NCBI RefSeq assembly: GCF_014204835.1
Contig: NZ_JACHMD010000001.1
Location: 1,054,001 to 1,118,000, forward strand
Reading direction: 5' to 3'
Source of the DNA: Microbacterium marinum
GTDB taxonomy: Bacteria > Actinomycetota > Actinomycetes > Actinomycetales > Microbacteriaceae
Length of the DNA stretch: 64,000 bases
Part shown: positions 16,760-25,575 of the stretch, in pieces
Layout of the letters: each line of letters opens with the position of its first letter
Position numbering within the stretch: position 1 is the first letter of the stretch
Notes under the pieces: model-generated
What the model was told of the DNA's origin: nothing
Seen by the model: the letters and a program-made list of their open reading frames with translations, nothing else
The model's database searches: none
Translations under genes and position numbers: made by a program

Positions 16760-16765
16760 ACTTTA
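16760..16765 (-). promoter_or_regulatory. -10 box TAAAGT of punA, leaderless
   Basis: TAAAGT on the minus strand is separated from the punA ATG by GGACTC (6 bases), which places the transcript start at or next to the ATG. Confidence 0.6.
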
Positions 16766-16830
16766 GGAAGGTCGGCATCCCGGAGCCAGATGGCCGCGCG
16801 GTCGGTGCTCGTGCTGGAAGAATGGTGACC

Positions 16831-18282
16831 ATGTCTGTGAGCTTCGAGACCACCCAGACCGTCGCCATCCTCGGGGGCGGCCCCGGCGGGTACGAGGCGG
16901 CCCTCGCCGCCGCGCAGCTGGGTGCGGAGGTGACCCTCGTCGAGCGGGCGGGTGTCGGCGGGTCCGCTGTGATCACCGACGTGGTGCCCTCGAAGACGCT
17001 CATCGCCACGGCCGATGCCGCCGTCGCGATCCGAGGGGCGTCCGACCTCGGCGTCCAGCTGTTCGCCCGGGGCGACAGCGGCAAGCCGCTGAAGCCCGAG
17101 ATCGCGATCAACCTGGCCGCGGTCAACAAGCGGCTGCTCTCCCTCGCCCGCCAGCAGTCGGACGACATGCGTGCGCAGCTCGTCGACGCTGGGGTCCGCA
17201 TCATCTCCGGTCATGGTCGCCTCGACGGCGCGCACGGCGTCGTGGTGTCCACCGGTCCCGGCGGCACCGACTTCGACCGAGTGGAGGCGGACACCCTCGT
17301 CGTCTCGGTCGGCGCCTCCCCGCGTGAGCTGGACAGCGCGAAGCCCGACGGGGAGCGCATCCTCACCTGGACGCAGCTGTACAACATGAAGACCCTGCCC
17401 GAGCACCTGATCGTCGTCGGTTCCGGCGTGACGGGGGCGGAGTTCGCGGGTGCGTACATGAACCTCGGGTCTCGGGTCACCCTGATCTCCAGTCGCGACC
17501 AGGTCCTGCCGGGTGAGGACTCGGACGCGGCCGCGGTGATCGAGAAGGTCTTCACCCGCGGTGGCATGGAGGTGCTGTCGAAGTCGCGCGCCGAGAAGGT
17601 CGAGCGGACGGCGGACGGCGTCGTGGCCACGCTCTCGGACGGTCGGACAGTCGAGGGCAGCCACTGTCTCATGGCCGTCGGCTCCATCCCCAACACCGCG
17701 GGCATCGGGCTCGAGGACGCCGGTGTCCAGCTGACCGATTCGGGCCACATCCAGGTCAACCGCGTCGCACGGACGTCGGTGCCCAATATCTACGCCGCCG
17801 GCGACTGCACCACGTTCCTGCCGCTGGCGTCCGTGGCATCCATGCAGGGGCGGATGGCCGTTTTCCACGCCCTCGGCGACACCGTCATCCCGCTCGAGCG
17901 ACACCGCGTGACGGCCAACATCTTCACCGCTCCCGAGATCGCGACGGTCGGGCGGCAGGAGCGCGACATCGAGTCGGGCGCCGTCAACGGCACTGTGCAC
18001 AAGCTCCCGCTCGCCGCCAACGCCCGCGCGAAGATGATGGGCGTCAAGGACGGGTTCGTGAAGATCATCGCCCGCGAGGGCTCCGGCACCGTGATCGGCG
18101 GCGTGATCGTCGCCCCGCGCGCTTCCGAGCTGATCTACCCGATCGCGATCGCGGTGGAGCGGCGCCTCACCGTGGATCAGCTGTCTCGGGTGTTCGCCGT
18201 CTTCCCGTCGCTGTCGGGGAGCATCACGGATGCCACGCGGGCCATGCATCAGGTGGGTCGCGACGAGGACACATTCGCGTAG
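16831..18282 (+). CDS. LpdA-like NAD(P)H-quinone dehydrogenase (flavoprotein of the disulfide-reductase fold without the disulfide)
   Basis: It is 483 residues from ATG 16831 (a GGAAG site lies 10 bases upstream; in-frame ATG 16822 is too close to that site). The FAD-binding AILGGGPGGYEAALAAAQLGA is at the N-terminus, an NAD(P)-binding IVVGSGVTGAEFAGA lies in the middle, and the second FAD motif NIYAAGDCTT follows. The place of the redox CxxxxC reads GVGGSAVITDVVPSK, so both cysteines are absent, and the C-terminal HxxxxE of lipoamide dehydrogenases is replaced by FPSLSGSITDA. This is the state of M. tuberculosis LpdA (Rv3303c), a quinone reductase. It is not a dihydrolipoamide dehydrogenase. 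It is divergent from punA, a neighbourhood also found in mycobacteria. Confidence 0.9.
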   Translation: MSVSFETTQTVAILGGGPGGYEAALAAAQLGAEVTLVERAGVGGSAVITDVVPSKTLIATADAAVAIRGASDLGVQLFARGDSGKPLKPEIAINLAAVNKRLLSLARQQSDDMRAQLVDAGVRIISGHGRLDGAHGVVVSTGPGGTDFDRVEADTLVVSVGASPRELDSAKPDGERILTWTQLYNMKTLPEHLIVVGSGVTGAEFAGAYMNLGSRVTLISSRDQVLPGEDSDAAAVIEKVFTRGGMEVLSKSRAEKVERTADGVVATLSDGRTVEGSHCLMAVGSIPNTAGIGLEDAGVQLTDSGHIQVNRVARTSVPNIYAAGDCTTFLPLASVASMQGRMAVFHALGDTVIPLERHRVTANIFTAPEIATVGRQERDIESGAVNGTVHKLPLAANARAKMMGVKDGFVKIIAREGSGTVIGGVIVAPRASELIYPIAIAVERRLTVDQLSRVFAVFPSLSGSITDATRAMHQVGRDEDTFA

Positions 18283-18356
18283 GTCGCGCAAGCCCCGTCA
18301 GCGCGGCATCCAGCCCGGGTTAGGGTGGTCTCGTCTGGGGAGACCGGAGGAATGTG

Positions 18357-20543
18357 GTGCCCAGAGCGAGTCGCAGGATCGTCGTGACCGGGCTCGTCGC
18401 GGTGCTGGTGGCCGCGCTCAGCGCCGGACCGGTGGAGCAGTCGGCTGTCGCGGCCGTCGCGCCGACACCGGATGCCACGCCGTCCCCGACCGCCACGGCA
18501 TCGCCGTCGCAGACGCCCTCCCCGACGCCTGAGGCGCCCGATTCGGTCACGCCGACGCCGTCCGTCACACCGACGCCGTCCATCACACCGACGCCGTCCA
18601 TCACACCGACTCCCGGGCCCACGCCGACCGAGCCGTCCCTCGGCCACGACCACGCGACCGACGGCCCGACCGAGCCGCTCACGCGGGAGCTGCCGCTGAA
18701 CTCGCCGTCGGTCGTGGACCAGGCGGCATCGTCGGGGATGTCCACGATGCGACTGTCCGTCCCGGCGTACGGACCGCAGCCCGTCTTTCGTCTGCCCTAT
18801 GCGCCGGGCCTGCGCTGGGGTGCGAGCGGCTCGCACGCCGACAGCGACGGCATCCACCGCGGTGCCGTCGATTTCGCACCGCTGAGTTCCTCGGACAAAC
18901 GCGTACTCACCGTCGCGGCAGGCATGGTCTACCGGGTGCGATGCGGGGACGGCTGGTTCCTGGGCGTCGACCACGGTGGCGGATGGATGTCGGAGTACTA
19001 CCACCTCACCAGCGCCCGCTCGAGCCTCGTCGGCACCTGGGTGGAGGCGGGAACCCGCCTCGGCTACGCCGGACAGACCCTGCCGTGCGGAGGCACTCCC
19101 GGCGCTCACCCTCACGTGCACCTGTCGATCCTCAACTCGGCGGTGGACGTACCCAGCGGCAAGCGGAAGTACGTCGCAGTCAACGGGGTTCAATTCGATA
19201 ACTACACCCTCGAAGACGCGAGCGGCGCCTATGACGGTGCCTGGCGCAACCTCGCGGGAACGAAGGTACTGACTTCGCGCGGGGTGACCTGCTGTCTGCG
19301 CGCGTCGTCCCGCGTCGGACCCGACCCGACATGGTCGCCGCTCCTCGACACGGACGGGAACGGCGTTGACGATTACTCCGAAGCGACCGCACACGATACC
19401 GACCTCAACAGCGACGGGCTCCCCGATATCGTCGCGTTCGGCGGCAGCGGCGTCTACACCTCGCAGGGCAGTGGCCGCGCATTCACGGCTGCGCGACTCG
19501 CGAGCGGCTCATTCGGTGGGAGTAGCTGGACGCGGTCGACGCCGCGGCATTCGATCGACGTCAACAACGACGGCAGGCCTGATGCCGTCGGCTTCGGTTC
19601 TGCGGGCGTCCACGTCGCGATCGGCTCGAGCCAGGGGTATGGGACGACCCGGCTGTGGACGACCCATTACCGCAGCGGCAGCTCCTGGCGGGTCGGAGTC
19701 GAGCAGCGCGTGCTCGCCGACGTGACGGGCGACAGGCGTCCCGATATCGTCGCCTTCGGCGGTGCTGGGGTCTACGTCTCACGCAACACGGGGTCGTCGT
19801 TCGCGGCACCTGAGCAGTGGAGCACCGCCATGGGGACCTCGGCTGCCGCCGGCGGCTGGGTCGAGTCGCGGCATCCGCGTCACGTCCTGGATATGGACGG
19901 GGATGGACGCGCAGACCTCGTCGGGTTCCGGAACCAGGGCGTATACGTCGCACGGAACACCGGGAGTGGCTTCGCTGACCCGGTCCGCTGGTCGACGGGA
20001 TTCGGGTTCGACAACGGGTGGAAGCGCGAGCCCACTCCGCGCCACCTGGTCGACGTCACCGGGGACGGCCGTCCGGATGTGGTCGGGTTCGGGTCGTCCG
20101 GTGTCTGGGTCGCCCGGAACACCGGGTCGACGTTCGCGGCGTCGGTACGGTGGACCACCTCTTTCCGGTCGGGGTCCGACGCCTGGCGGGGTGACCGGCA
20201 CCCTCGCACCTTGGCCGACGTGAACGGCGACGGCCGACTCGACATCGTCGGATTCGGGACCGGCGGCACTGTGGTGTCGCTCAATCGGGGGACCTCGTTC
20301 GCGCCGGCGGCTCGATGGACGACGAGCTTCTCCTCGACCGAGTGGACGACGGCGTGGATGCCGCGGGCCGTGGTCGACGTCAACGGTGACGGCCGCGCCG
20401 ATGTCGTCGGCTTCGCGCGTGACGGTGTGCAGGTCGCACTGAGCAGCGGATCGCGATTCGGTGCGCCGACGCACGCGGGGACCGCGTACGGCTGGGAGAA
20501 GGGGTGGCGGGTGCAGGGGCACCAGCGCTCCATCGCGCTCTGA
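18357..20543 (+). CDS. Secreted M23-family peptidase-like protein with C-terminal FG-GAP/VCBS repeats
   Basis: It is 728 residues. A signal peptide at 1-33 is followed by a Ser/Thr/Pro-rich linker to about 110. An M23-type domain spans about 140-260: HRGAVDFAP supplies the first His/Asp ligands and GAHPHVHLSIL the HxH zinc site, so the metal site looks intact. Then come seven repeats of about 55 residues with D-x-N/T-x-D-G-R-x-D-x-V-G-F, each beginning with a calcium-loop-like DVNGDGR motif, as in FG-GAP/VCBS beta-propellers. The likely role is cell-wall hydrolysis or binding outside the cell. GTG 18357 has GGAGG at 6 bases; GTG 18354 is possible but too close. A TAGGGT box (18321-18326) and a GGTCTC/GAGACC dyad (18327-18345) precede the gene. 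It ends 4 bases from the convergent lipoprotein gene. Confidence 0.82.
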   Translation: MPRASRRIVVTGLVAVLVAALSAGPVEQSAVAAVAPTPDATPSPTATASPSQTPSPTPEAPDSVTPTPSVTPTPSITPTPSITPTPGPTPTEPSLGHDHATDGPTEPLTRELPLNSPSVVDQAASSGMSTMRLSVPAYGPQPVFRLPYAPGLRWGASGSHADSDGIHRGAVDFAPLSSSDKRVLTVAAGMVYRVRCGDGWFLGVDHGGGWMSEYYHLTSARSSLVGTWVEAGTRLGYAGQTLPCGGTPGAHPHVHLSILNSAVDVPSGKRKYVAVNGVQFDNYTLEDASGAYDGAWRNLAGTKVLTSRGVTCCLRASSRVGPDPTWSPLLDTDGNGVDDYSEATAHDTDLNSDGLPDIVAFGGSGVYTSQGSGRAFTAARLASGSFGGSSWTRSTPRHSIDVNNDGRPDAVGFGSAGVHVAIGSSQGYGTTRLWTTHYRSGSSWRVGVEQRVLADVTGDRRPDIVAFGGAGVYVSRNTGSSFAAPEQWSTAMGTSAAAGGWVESRHPRHVLDMDGDGRADLVGFRNQGVYVARNTGSGFADPVRWSTGFGFDNGWKREPTPRHLVDVTGDGRPDVVGFGSSGVWVARNTGSTFAASVRWTTSFRSGSDAWRGDRHPRTLADVNGDGRLDIVGFGTGGTVVSLNRGTSFAPAARWTTSFSSTEWTTAWMPRAVVDVNGDGRADVVGFARDGVQVALSSGSRFGAPTHAGTAYGWEKGWRVQGHQRSIAL
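18543..18614 (+). repeat. 18-base tandem repeat encoding a Ser/Thr-Pro linker
   Basis: Four in-frame units of 18 bases (18543, 18561, 18579, 18597) of the type TCCATCACACCGACGCCG encode S-I/V-T-P-T-P. The second and third differ at one base. The repeat lies inside the linker of the secreted M23-like protein and is likely to vary in copy number between strains. Confidence 0.9.
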
Positions 20544-20547
20544 GCGC

Positions 20548-21021
20548 CTACTCCCGCTCGATGACGAGCTCCTGGATCACGGTCGCGTGAAGGTAGGTCT
20601 CCGTGCTGGCCGTCGCCTGAATCTCGACGGCCGTGGTGGCTGCGGCATCCGCATCGATCTCGTGTACGCCGCGGTCGCAGGGGATGGCGGCGTCGGTCTT
20701 TCGGGTGACGCCGTCTTCGGAGGTGACCGCGAGCGTCACGTCTGCGATGAGGTCGTCGTCGTCGTCGCCGCCGAAGCAGCGCACGTCCACGCGCACGAGA
20801 ACGACGCCGTCCTCGACGTCGAACCGGACACCGGCTTCGCCGCCGGGGCCGATCTTCATCATCCCGGTTCCGGCGGCACCCGGGCCGTCGGATTCGGCCG
20901 CGACGACCTCGTCGACCCACTCTTTGGCCTCATCGAGATCCACGGTCGGCCCGCTTGCGCACCCGCTGAGAGTGAACACCCCCGCGACGGCAGCGGCGAT
21001 CAGCGCACGCGACAACCTCAT
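20548..21021 (-). CDS. Small secreted lipoprotein of unknown function
   Basis: It is 157 residues. A type II signal peptide with the lipobox LSGC at about 19-22 predicts acylation and anchoring to the outer face of the membrane. The mature part is short and acidic, with DDDDDL and two further cysteines (VRCFGG, IPCDRG) that could form a disulfide. I do not recognise a domain. The ATG at 21021 lies six bases after a TATCGT box, pointing to a leaderless transcript and favouring this start over the GTG two codons upstream. The gene runs towards the M23-like gene with a 4-base gap, so their transcripts probably overlap. Confidence 0.8.
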   Translation of the reverse strand: MRLSRALIAAAVAGVFTLSGCASGPTVDLDEAKEWVDEVVAAESDGPGAAGTGMMKIGPGGEAGVRFDVEDGVVLVRVDVRCFGGDDDDDLIADVTLAVTSEDGVTRKTDAAIPCDRGVHEIDADAAATTAVEIQATASTETYLHATVIQELVIERE

Positions 21022-21027
21022 GCTCAC

Positions 21028-21033
21028 ACGATA
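21028..21033 (-). promoter_or_regulatory. -10 box TATCGT of the lipoprotein gene, leaderless
   Basis: TATCGT on the minus strand lies six bases (GTGAGC) before the ATG at 21021, so the mRNA would begin at the start codon. Confidence 0.6.
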
Positions 21034-21062
21034 GGTGCGAGGGGGTCGGCCGTCAGCAGACC

Positions 21063-22841
21063 TCAGGAGATCGTGAGCAGGCGGTGACCTGCCGACACCG
21101 TCGATCCCGGTGTCGCGTCGATCGAGCCGACGACGCCGTCCTTGTGCGCCTGGATCGGCTGCTCCATCTTCATCGCCTCGAGCACGACGACGAGGTCTCC
21201 CTTGACGACCTGCTGCCCGTCCTCGACGGCGAGTTTGACGACGGTGGCCTGCATCGGGGATGCCACGGCGTCACCGCTCGCGCCGGCCATCGCCGTGGTC
21301 GCGTGCGACCGGCGAGACGGCGGGACCGCCGCGGGACGCCCGGCAGCGACCGGCTGAGCGATGCGGTCGGGGAGGCTTACCTCGAGTCGCTTGCCGGAGA
21401 CCTCGACGACCACGGTGTGACGCGACTCGGGCTCGCTGAGCGGACCCGCTTCGCCGTCCCACGCGGGGATGTCGTTGTCGAACTCCGTCTCGATCCAGCG
21501 CGTGAACACACCGAAGACCCCGTCCGGGGCGGTGAACGCCTCATCGCGGACGACCTTGCGGTGGAAGGGGAGGACGGTCGGCATCCCCGCGACCTCGAAC
21601 TCGTCGAGCGCGCGACGGGAGCGCTCGAGCGCCTCCTCGCGGGTGCGTCCGGTGACGATGAGCTTGCCGAGGAGCGAGTCGAACGCGCCCGAGACGCTGT
21701 CGCCTGCGGTGACGCCCGAGTCGAGGCGGACGCCCGGCCCGCCGAAGGTCTTGAAGACGTGGATGCTCCCGGGGGCGGGGAGGAAGCCGCGACCGGCGTC
21801 CTCGCCGTTGATGCGGAACTCGAACGAGTGCCCGACGGCCTCCGGGTCGTCGTAGTCGAGGGTGCCGCCCTCGGCGAGGCGGAACTGCTCGCGCACGAGG
21901 TCGATCCCGGTGACCTCCTCCGACACCGGGTGCTCCACCTGCAGTCGCGTGTTCACCTCGAGGAACGAGATCGTTCCGTCCGCGCCGATCAGGAACTCGC
22001 ACGTCCCCGCCCCGACGTATCCGACCTCCTTGAGGATGGCCTTCGACGCGGTGTAGAGGATCTCGTTCTGCGCAGCCGTCAGGAACGGCGCGGGCGCCTC
22101 CTCGACGAGCTTCTGGTGGCGACGCTGCAGCGAGCAGTCGCGGGTCGAGACGACCACGACGTTGCCCGCGGCGTCTGCGAGGCACTGCGTCTCGACGTGG
22201 CGCGGCTTGTCGAGGTACTTCTCGACGAAGCACTCGCCGCGACCGAAGGCCGTGATCGCCTCACGGGTCGCCGATTCGAAGAGCTCCGCGACCTCGTCGA
22301 GCTCGCGGGCGACCTTCAGACCACGACCGCCGCCGCCGTATGCCGCCTTGATCGCGATCGGAAGGCCGAACTCCTCCGCGAAGGCGATGACCTCGTCGGC
22401 GCCCGAGACCGGCCCCGGCGTTCCGGGCGCGAGGGGTGCGCCGACCTTCTCGGCGACGTGGCGCGCGGTGACCTTGTCCCCGAGGGCCTCGATCGCCTCG
22501 GGGGAGGGCCCGATCCAGATGAGCCCTGCGCCGATGACGGCGCGGGCGAAGTCGGCGTTCTCGGCGAGGAATCCGTATCCGGGGTGCACGGCGTCCGCGC
22601 CCGAGCGGCGCGCCACCGAGAGGATCTTCTCGATCGACAGGTAGGTCTCCGCGCTGGTCGCCCCGCCCAAGGCGTAGGCCTCGTCGGCAAGGCGCGCGTG
22701 CATGGCGTCGCGATCCTGGTCGGCGTACACGGCGACCGACTGCTTGCCGGAGTCGCGTGCGGCGCGGATGATGCGCACCGCGATCTCCCCGCGGTTGGCG
22801 ATCAGCACTTTCGAGATTCGAGTCGTCACGCTCTCAGGCAT
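21063..22841 (-). CDS. accA3: Acyl-CoA carboxylase biotin-carboxylase/BCCP subunit (alpha)
   Basis: ATP-dependent carboxylation of biotin on its own carrier domain, for acetyl-/propionyl-CoA carboxylation. It is 592 residues, typical for actinobacterial alpha chains. The biotin carboxylase domain starts [19 protein letters not shown] (about 9-27) and has the Gly-rich ATP loop [14 protein letters not shown], then [14 protein letters not shown] with the catalytic and metal residues. The C-terminal BCCP domain has the biotinyl Lys in [12 protein letters not shown]. The matching beta and epsilon subunits and the biotin ligase lie 5-8 kb away (28111-30899). A TAGGCT box 7 bases before the ATG indicates a leaderless transcript. 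Confidence 0.95.
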   Translation of the reverse strand: MPESVTTRISKVLIANRGEIAVRIIRAARDSGKQSVAVYADQDRDAMHARLADEAYALGGATSAETYLSIEKILSVARRSGADAVHPGYGFLAENADFARAVIGAGLIWIGPSPEAIEALGDKVTARHVAEKVGAPLAPGTPGPVSGADEVIAFAEEFGLPIAIKAAYGGGGRGLKVARELDEVAELFESATREAITAFGRGECFVEKYLDKPRHVETQCLADAAGNVVVVSTRDCSLQRRHQKLVEEAPAPFLTAAQNEILYTASKAILKEVGYVGAGTCEFLIGADGTISFLEVNTRLQVEHPVSEEVTGIDLVREQFRLAEGGTLDYDDPEAVGHSFEFRINGEDAGRGFLPAPGSIHVFKTFGGPGVRLDSGVTAGDSVSGAFDSLLGKLIVTGRTREEALERSRRALDEFEVAGMPTVLPFHRKVVRDEAFTAPDGVFGVFTRWIETEFDNDIPAWDGEAGPLSEPESRHTVVVEVSGKRLEVSLPDRIAQPVAAGRPAAVPPSRRSHATTAMAGASGDAVASPMQATVVKLAVEDGQQVVKGDLVVVLEAMKMEQPIQAHKDGVVGSIDATPGSTVSAGHRLLTIS

Positions 22842-22848
22842 GGGTTCG

Positions 22849-22854
22849 AGCCTA
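22849..22854 (-). promoter_or_regulatory. -10 box TAGGCT of accA3, leaderless
   Basis: TAGGCT on the minus strand is followed by CGAACCC (7 bases) and the ATG at 22841. Confidence 0.65.
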
Positions 22855-22919
22855 CCCAGGTGCGGGGCCTCTTCTTTGGATCACTCGCACAAGATCAGGC
22901 CGGAATCGTCTGGGGGAGT

Positions 22920-23570
22920 CTACGAACCCGGGGGCGTGCGCCACAGCGACGTCCATTCGACGTCGAGGCTTCGCACCAGGCGTCGCACCGTCGAGAGCGA
23001 CATCCCCACGACGGTGGACGGGTCGCCCTCGACCCGCTCGATGAATGCGCCGCCGAGGCTGTCCACCGTGAAGGCGCCCGCAACGAGGAGCGGCTCGCCC
23101 GTCGCCACGTAGGCGTCGATCTCCGCATCGCTGACGTCGTCGGCGAAGGTGACGGATGCCGCGGCGACAGCGGTCGCCTCGAAGGGCTCGGCCCCGGGAC
23201 GCACCCGGAAGACACTGTGCCCGGAGTGCAGCACCCCGGTGCGTCCGCGCATGGCGTGCCATCGTGCCCGCGCGGCATCCGCCGTGTACGGCTTGCCGAG
23301 GATCTCGCCGTCCAGCTCGAACATCGAGTCGCCGCCGATGACGATGCCGTCGAACTGCTCGCCGACCAGAGTCGCCGCCACGTCGGCGGCTTTGCGCCGT
23401 GCGAGCAGGAGCACATGCTCTGCGGGTGGCAGGGTGCGCCCTTCGCGCTGCTCGACCTCTGCGATCACGGCTTCCTCGTCGACCTGGGGTGCACGGGTGA
23501 CGGGTTCGATCCCGACCTGCCGCATCAGCATCAGGCGAGCGGGCGACGTCGAGGCGAGGCAGACCTGCAT
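22920..23570 (-). CDS. maf: Maf-type nucleotide pyrophosphatase
   Basis: Hydrolyses non-canonical or modified nucleoside triphosphates to monophosphates; also linked to septum formation. It is 216 residues. The family hallmark LASTSPARLMLMRQVGI is at 5-21, EHVLLLARRKAADVAA lies in the middle, and GGDSMFELDGEILGKPYTADAARARWHAMRGRTGVLHSG carries the catalytic Asp, the invariant GKP and the RG-x-x-x-x-H/x region. It sits beside accA3, as in mycobacteria. A TAGCGT box lies six bases before the ATG, indicating its own leaderless transcript. Confidence 0.94.
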   Translation of the reverse strand: MQVCLASTSPARLMLMRQVGIEPVTRAPQVDEEAVIAEVEQREGRTLPPAEHVLLLARRKAADVAATLVGEQFDGIVIGGDSMFELDGEILGKPYTADAARARWHAMRGRTGVLHSGHSVFRVRPGAEPFEATAVAAASVTFADDVSDAEIDAYVATGEPLLVAGAFTVDSLGGAFIERVEGDPSTVVGMSLSTVRRLVRSLDVEWTSLWRTPPGS

Positions 23571-23576
23571 GTGCCT

Positions 23577-23582
23577 ACGCTA
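23577..23582 (-). promoter_or_regulatory. -10 box TAGCGT of maf, leaderless
   Basis: TAGCGT on the minus strand is followed by AGGCAC (6 bases) and the ATG at 23570. Confidence 0.55.
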
Positions 23583-23621
23583 ACCCGCGAGGCGCACGTA
23601 CGGGTGTGACAGCATCGAAGG

Positions 23622-24887
23622 ATGCAGCCCGGAGACCTCCTCGACCTCGACGTCACGGCCGTCGCCCACGGAGGCGTCTTCGTCGCCCGCCACGAGGGTC
23701 GCGTCGTCTTCCTTCCGGACGCGATACCCGGCGAACGGGTCCGGGTGCGTCTCACCGACACCCGGAAAGCGTCGTTCTGGCGAGGCGACGTCGTGGACGT
23801 GCTCACCCCCTCGCCGCATCGGCGCCCCCACATCTGGGCAGCCGCCGACGTCGGCGCCGCGCCGGAGGATCGCCCTGGAGGAGCCGACTTCGGTCACATC
23901 GAGCTGGCGCACCAGCGCGAACTGAAGGCGGACGTGCTGCGCGACGCGCTCGAGCGATTCGCTCGCACAGCGGTACCCGTGACGATAGAGCCCGCGGGCG
24001 GCGCCGACGCGGACGGCGAAAGCGCCGACGGCACGGGGTGGCGTACGCGGATCAGCCTCCACGTCGACGACGAGGGACGCGTGGGACCGTATGCCGCGCG
24101 CAGTCACCGCGTGATCCCCGTGACGGAGCACCCCCTGGCGACGGAGGCGATCGCCGCCGCGGCACTCGCACCGCGGCGGGCCACTCCCGGACGGCTCGAC
24201 TTCGTGCAGCCGGCCGACGGTCGCGTTCGTGTCATCCCGCGGCCCGATTCCCGTGGCACAGGACGCGCGCCCGCGGATCCTTCCGCTCGGGAGGTCGTGG
24301 TCGAGACCGCCGGTGGCCGCGACTTCCGCGTCGACGCGGGAGGGTTCTGGCAGGTGCACCGCCTGGCAGCCGGAACGCTGCATGGTGCGGTGAGTCACGC
24401 GCTCACGGGTCTCGTCGATCCCGAGGCGGAGCACCTCGATCTCTATGGCGGCGTGGGTCTGCTTGCCACCGCCATCGCGGGTGTCGGCGGCGATTCCACC
24501 CGCGTGACGTCGGTGGAGTCCGATGCCCGCGCGACCGAGCACGCCGGCGAGAACCTCGCCGGGTGGATCGGCGCCCGCGCGGAGACCGGACGCGTGGAGT
24601 CGTGGCTCGCTGCGTTCGACGCCTCCGCATCACCGGCCCAGCGCGCCCGGCTGCGCGAGGGCGTGATCGTTCTCGATCCGCCGCGCGCCGGTGCCGGCAA
24701 GGATGTCGTGACGCGCCTGGCGGCGCTCTCGCCGGCTCGTATCGTGTACGTGGCGTGCGACCCCGTCGCCCTCGCCCGCGACCTCGGCACCTTCGCGGAG
24801 CTCGGCTACACCGCGCCGTCGGTGCGGGCGTTCGATCTCTTCCCGCACTCCCACCACGTCGAGGCCATCGCCGTCCTGTCGCGGTGA
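23622..24887 (+). CDS. TRAM-domain class I RNA (uracil-5-)methyltransferase family protein
   Basis: It is 421 residues. The N-terminal TRAM RNA-binding domain (about 1-60) has VTAVAHGGVFVARHEGRVVFLPDAIPGE. The SAM-dependent methyltransferase domain has HLDLYGGVGLLA (SAM motif I), VESDARATEHA, and ILDPPRAGAG (motif IV). Near the end VYVACDPVALARDL carries the conserved Cys that attacks C6 of uracil in this family. The iron-sulfur cysteines of RumA/RlmD are not apparent. By analogy the target is uracil in rRNA or tRNA; which one cannot be told. The ATG at 23622 sits next to GAAGG, which is too close for an ideal ribosome-binding site. Confidence 0.88.
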   Translation: MQPGDLLDLDVTAVAHGGVFVARHEGRVVFLPDAIPGERVRVRLTDTRKASFWRGDVVDVLTPSPHRRPHIWAAADVGAAPEDRPGGADFGHIELAHQRELKADVLRDALERFARTAVPVTIEPAGGADADGESADGTGWRTRISLHVDDEGRVGPYAARSHRVIPVTEHPLATEAIAAAALAPRRATPGRLDFVQPADGRVRVIPRPDSRGTGRAPADPSAREVVVETAGGRDFRVDAGGFWQVHRLAAGTLHGAVSHALTGLVDPEAEHLDLYGGVGLLATAIAGVGGDSTRVTSVESDARATEHAGENLAGWIGARAETGRVESWLAAFDASASPAQRARLREGVIVLDPPRAGAGKDVVTRLAALSPARIVYVACDPVALARDLGTFAELGYTAPSVRAFDLFPHSHHVEAIAVLSR

Positions 24888-24897
24888 CCTCACTCGA

Positions 24898-24903
24898 TAG
24901 TCT
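24898..24903 (+). promoter_or_regulatory. -10 box TAGTCT of the response-regulator operon, leaderless
   Basis: TAGTCT is followed by GTGCAC (6 bases) and the ATG at 24910. This spacing favours ATG 24910 over the in-frame GTG at 24904. Confidence 0.6.
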
Positions 24904-24909
24904 GTGCAC

Positions 24910-25575
24910 ATGATCCGGGTGGCACTCATCGACGACCACGAGTCGGTGCGACTGGGTCTGGAGGCCGCGAGCAACCGGAGCGATGCCATCTCGGTCGTGT
25001 TCTCGGGGGCCAGCGTCGCCGCCTACCTCGACTGGCGCCTCTTCTCGCGGGAGCAGCCGGCCGACGTCATCGTCCTCGATCTGACCCTCGGCGACGGGGC
25101 GACCGTCACGGAGAACGTGACCCGCCTGGTCGCCGACGGTTCTCCGGTCATCATCCACAGCGTGGCCGATCGCCCCACTGCTGTCCGTGAGGCCCTCGTG
25201 GCGGGCGCGGCAGGTGTCGTGAGCAAAGCGGCGCGCATCGACGATGTGATCTCCGCCATCGGCACGGTCGCACGCGGTGACAGCCTCGACACCGTGGAAT
25301 GGGCCTCGGCCATCGACGGTGATCGGGCGTTCGCCGACGCACAGCTGTCGTCACGCGAGCGCGACGTTCTCCGGCTGTACGCGGCTGGTCTGCCGTTGAA
25401 GGCCGTCGCGGATCGGCTCGGTATTGCCTACTCGACGGCGAAGGAGAACATCACACGTGTGCGGGTGAAGTACGTCGAGGTCGGCCGGCCTGCGCCGACC
25501 AAGATCGATCTTCTTCGACGGGCAATGGAGGACGGGCTCGTCTCGGAGGGGGTGGCCGACGGTGGTCACCGCTGA
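24910..25575 (+). CDS. NarL/LuxR-family response regulator
   Basis: It is 221 residues. The receiver domain (1-120) has the acidic pair Asp8-Asp9, phospho-acceptor Asp57 in VIVLDLTLGDG, the switch residue region IIHSVADRP, and Lys in GVVSKAARIDD. The C-terminal LuxR HTH (about 148-210) begins LSSRERDVLRLYAAGLPLKAVADRLGI. It heads a three-gene operon with a sensor kinase-like protein (14-base overlap) and a membrane protein. The recognition helix reads YSTAKENITRVRVKY. The regulated genes are unknown. The structured spacer downstream of the operon (27980-28093) contains a perfect dyad that could be a target, but this is speculative. Confidence 0.9.
   Translation: MIRVALIDDHESVRLGLEAASNRSDAISVVFSGASVAAYLDWRLFSREQPADVIVLDLTLGDGATVTENVTRLVADGSPVIIHSVADRPTAVREALVAGAAGVVSKAARIDDVISAIGTVARGDSLDTVEWASAIDGDRAFADAQLSSRERDVLRLYAAGLPLKAVADRLGIAYSTAKENITRVRVKYVEVGRPAPTKIDLLRRAMEDGLVSEGVADGGHR

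Noticed and set aside
16831..18282. Annotation as dihydrolipoamide dehydrogenase
   Set aside because: Both redox cysteines and the C-terminal His-Glu pair are missing; it fits the LpdA-type quinone reductase group.
18543..18614. Regular 18-base repeats considered as a small CRISPR-like array
   Set aside because: The units are contiguous, in frame and encode a Ser/Thr-Pro linker; there are no spacers and no cas genes.
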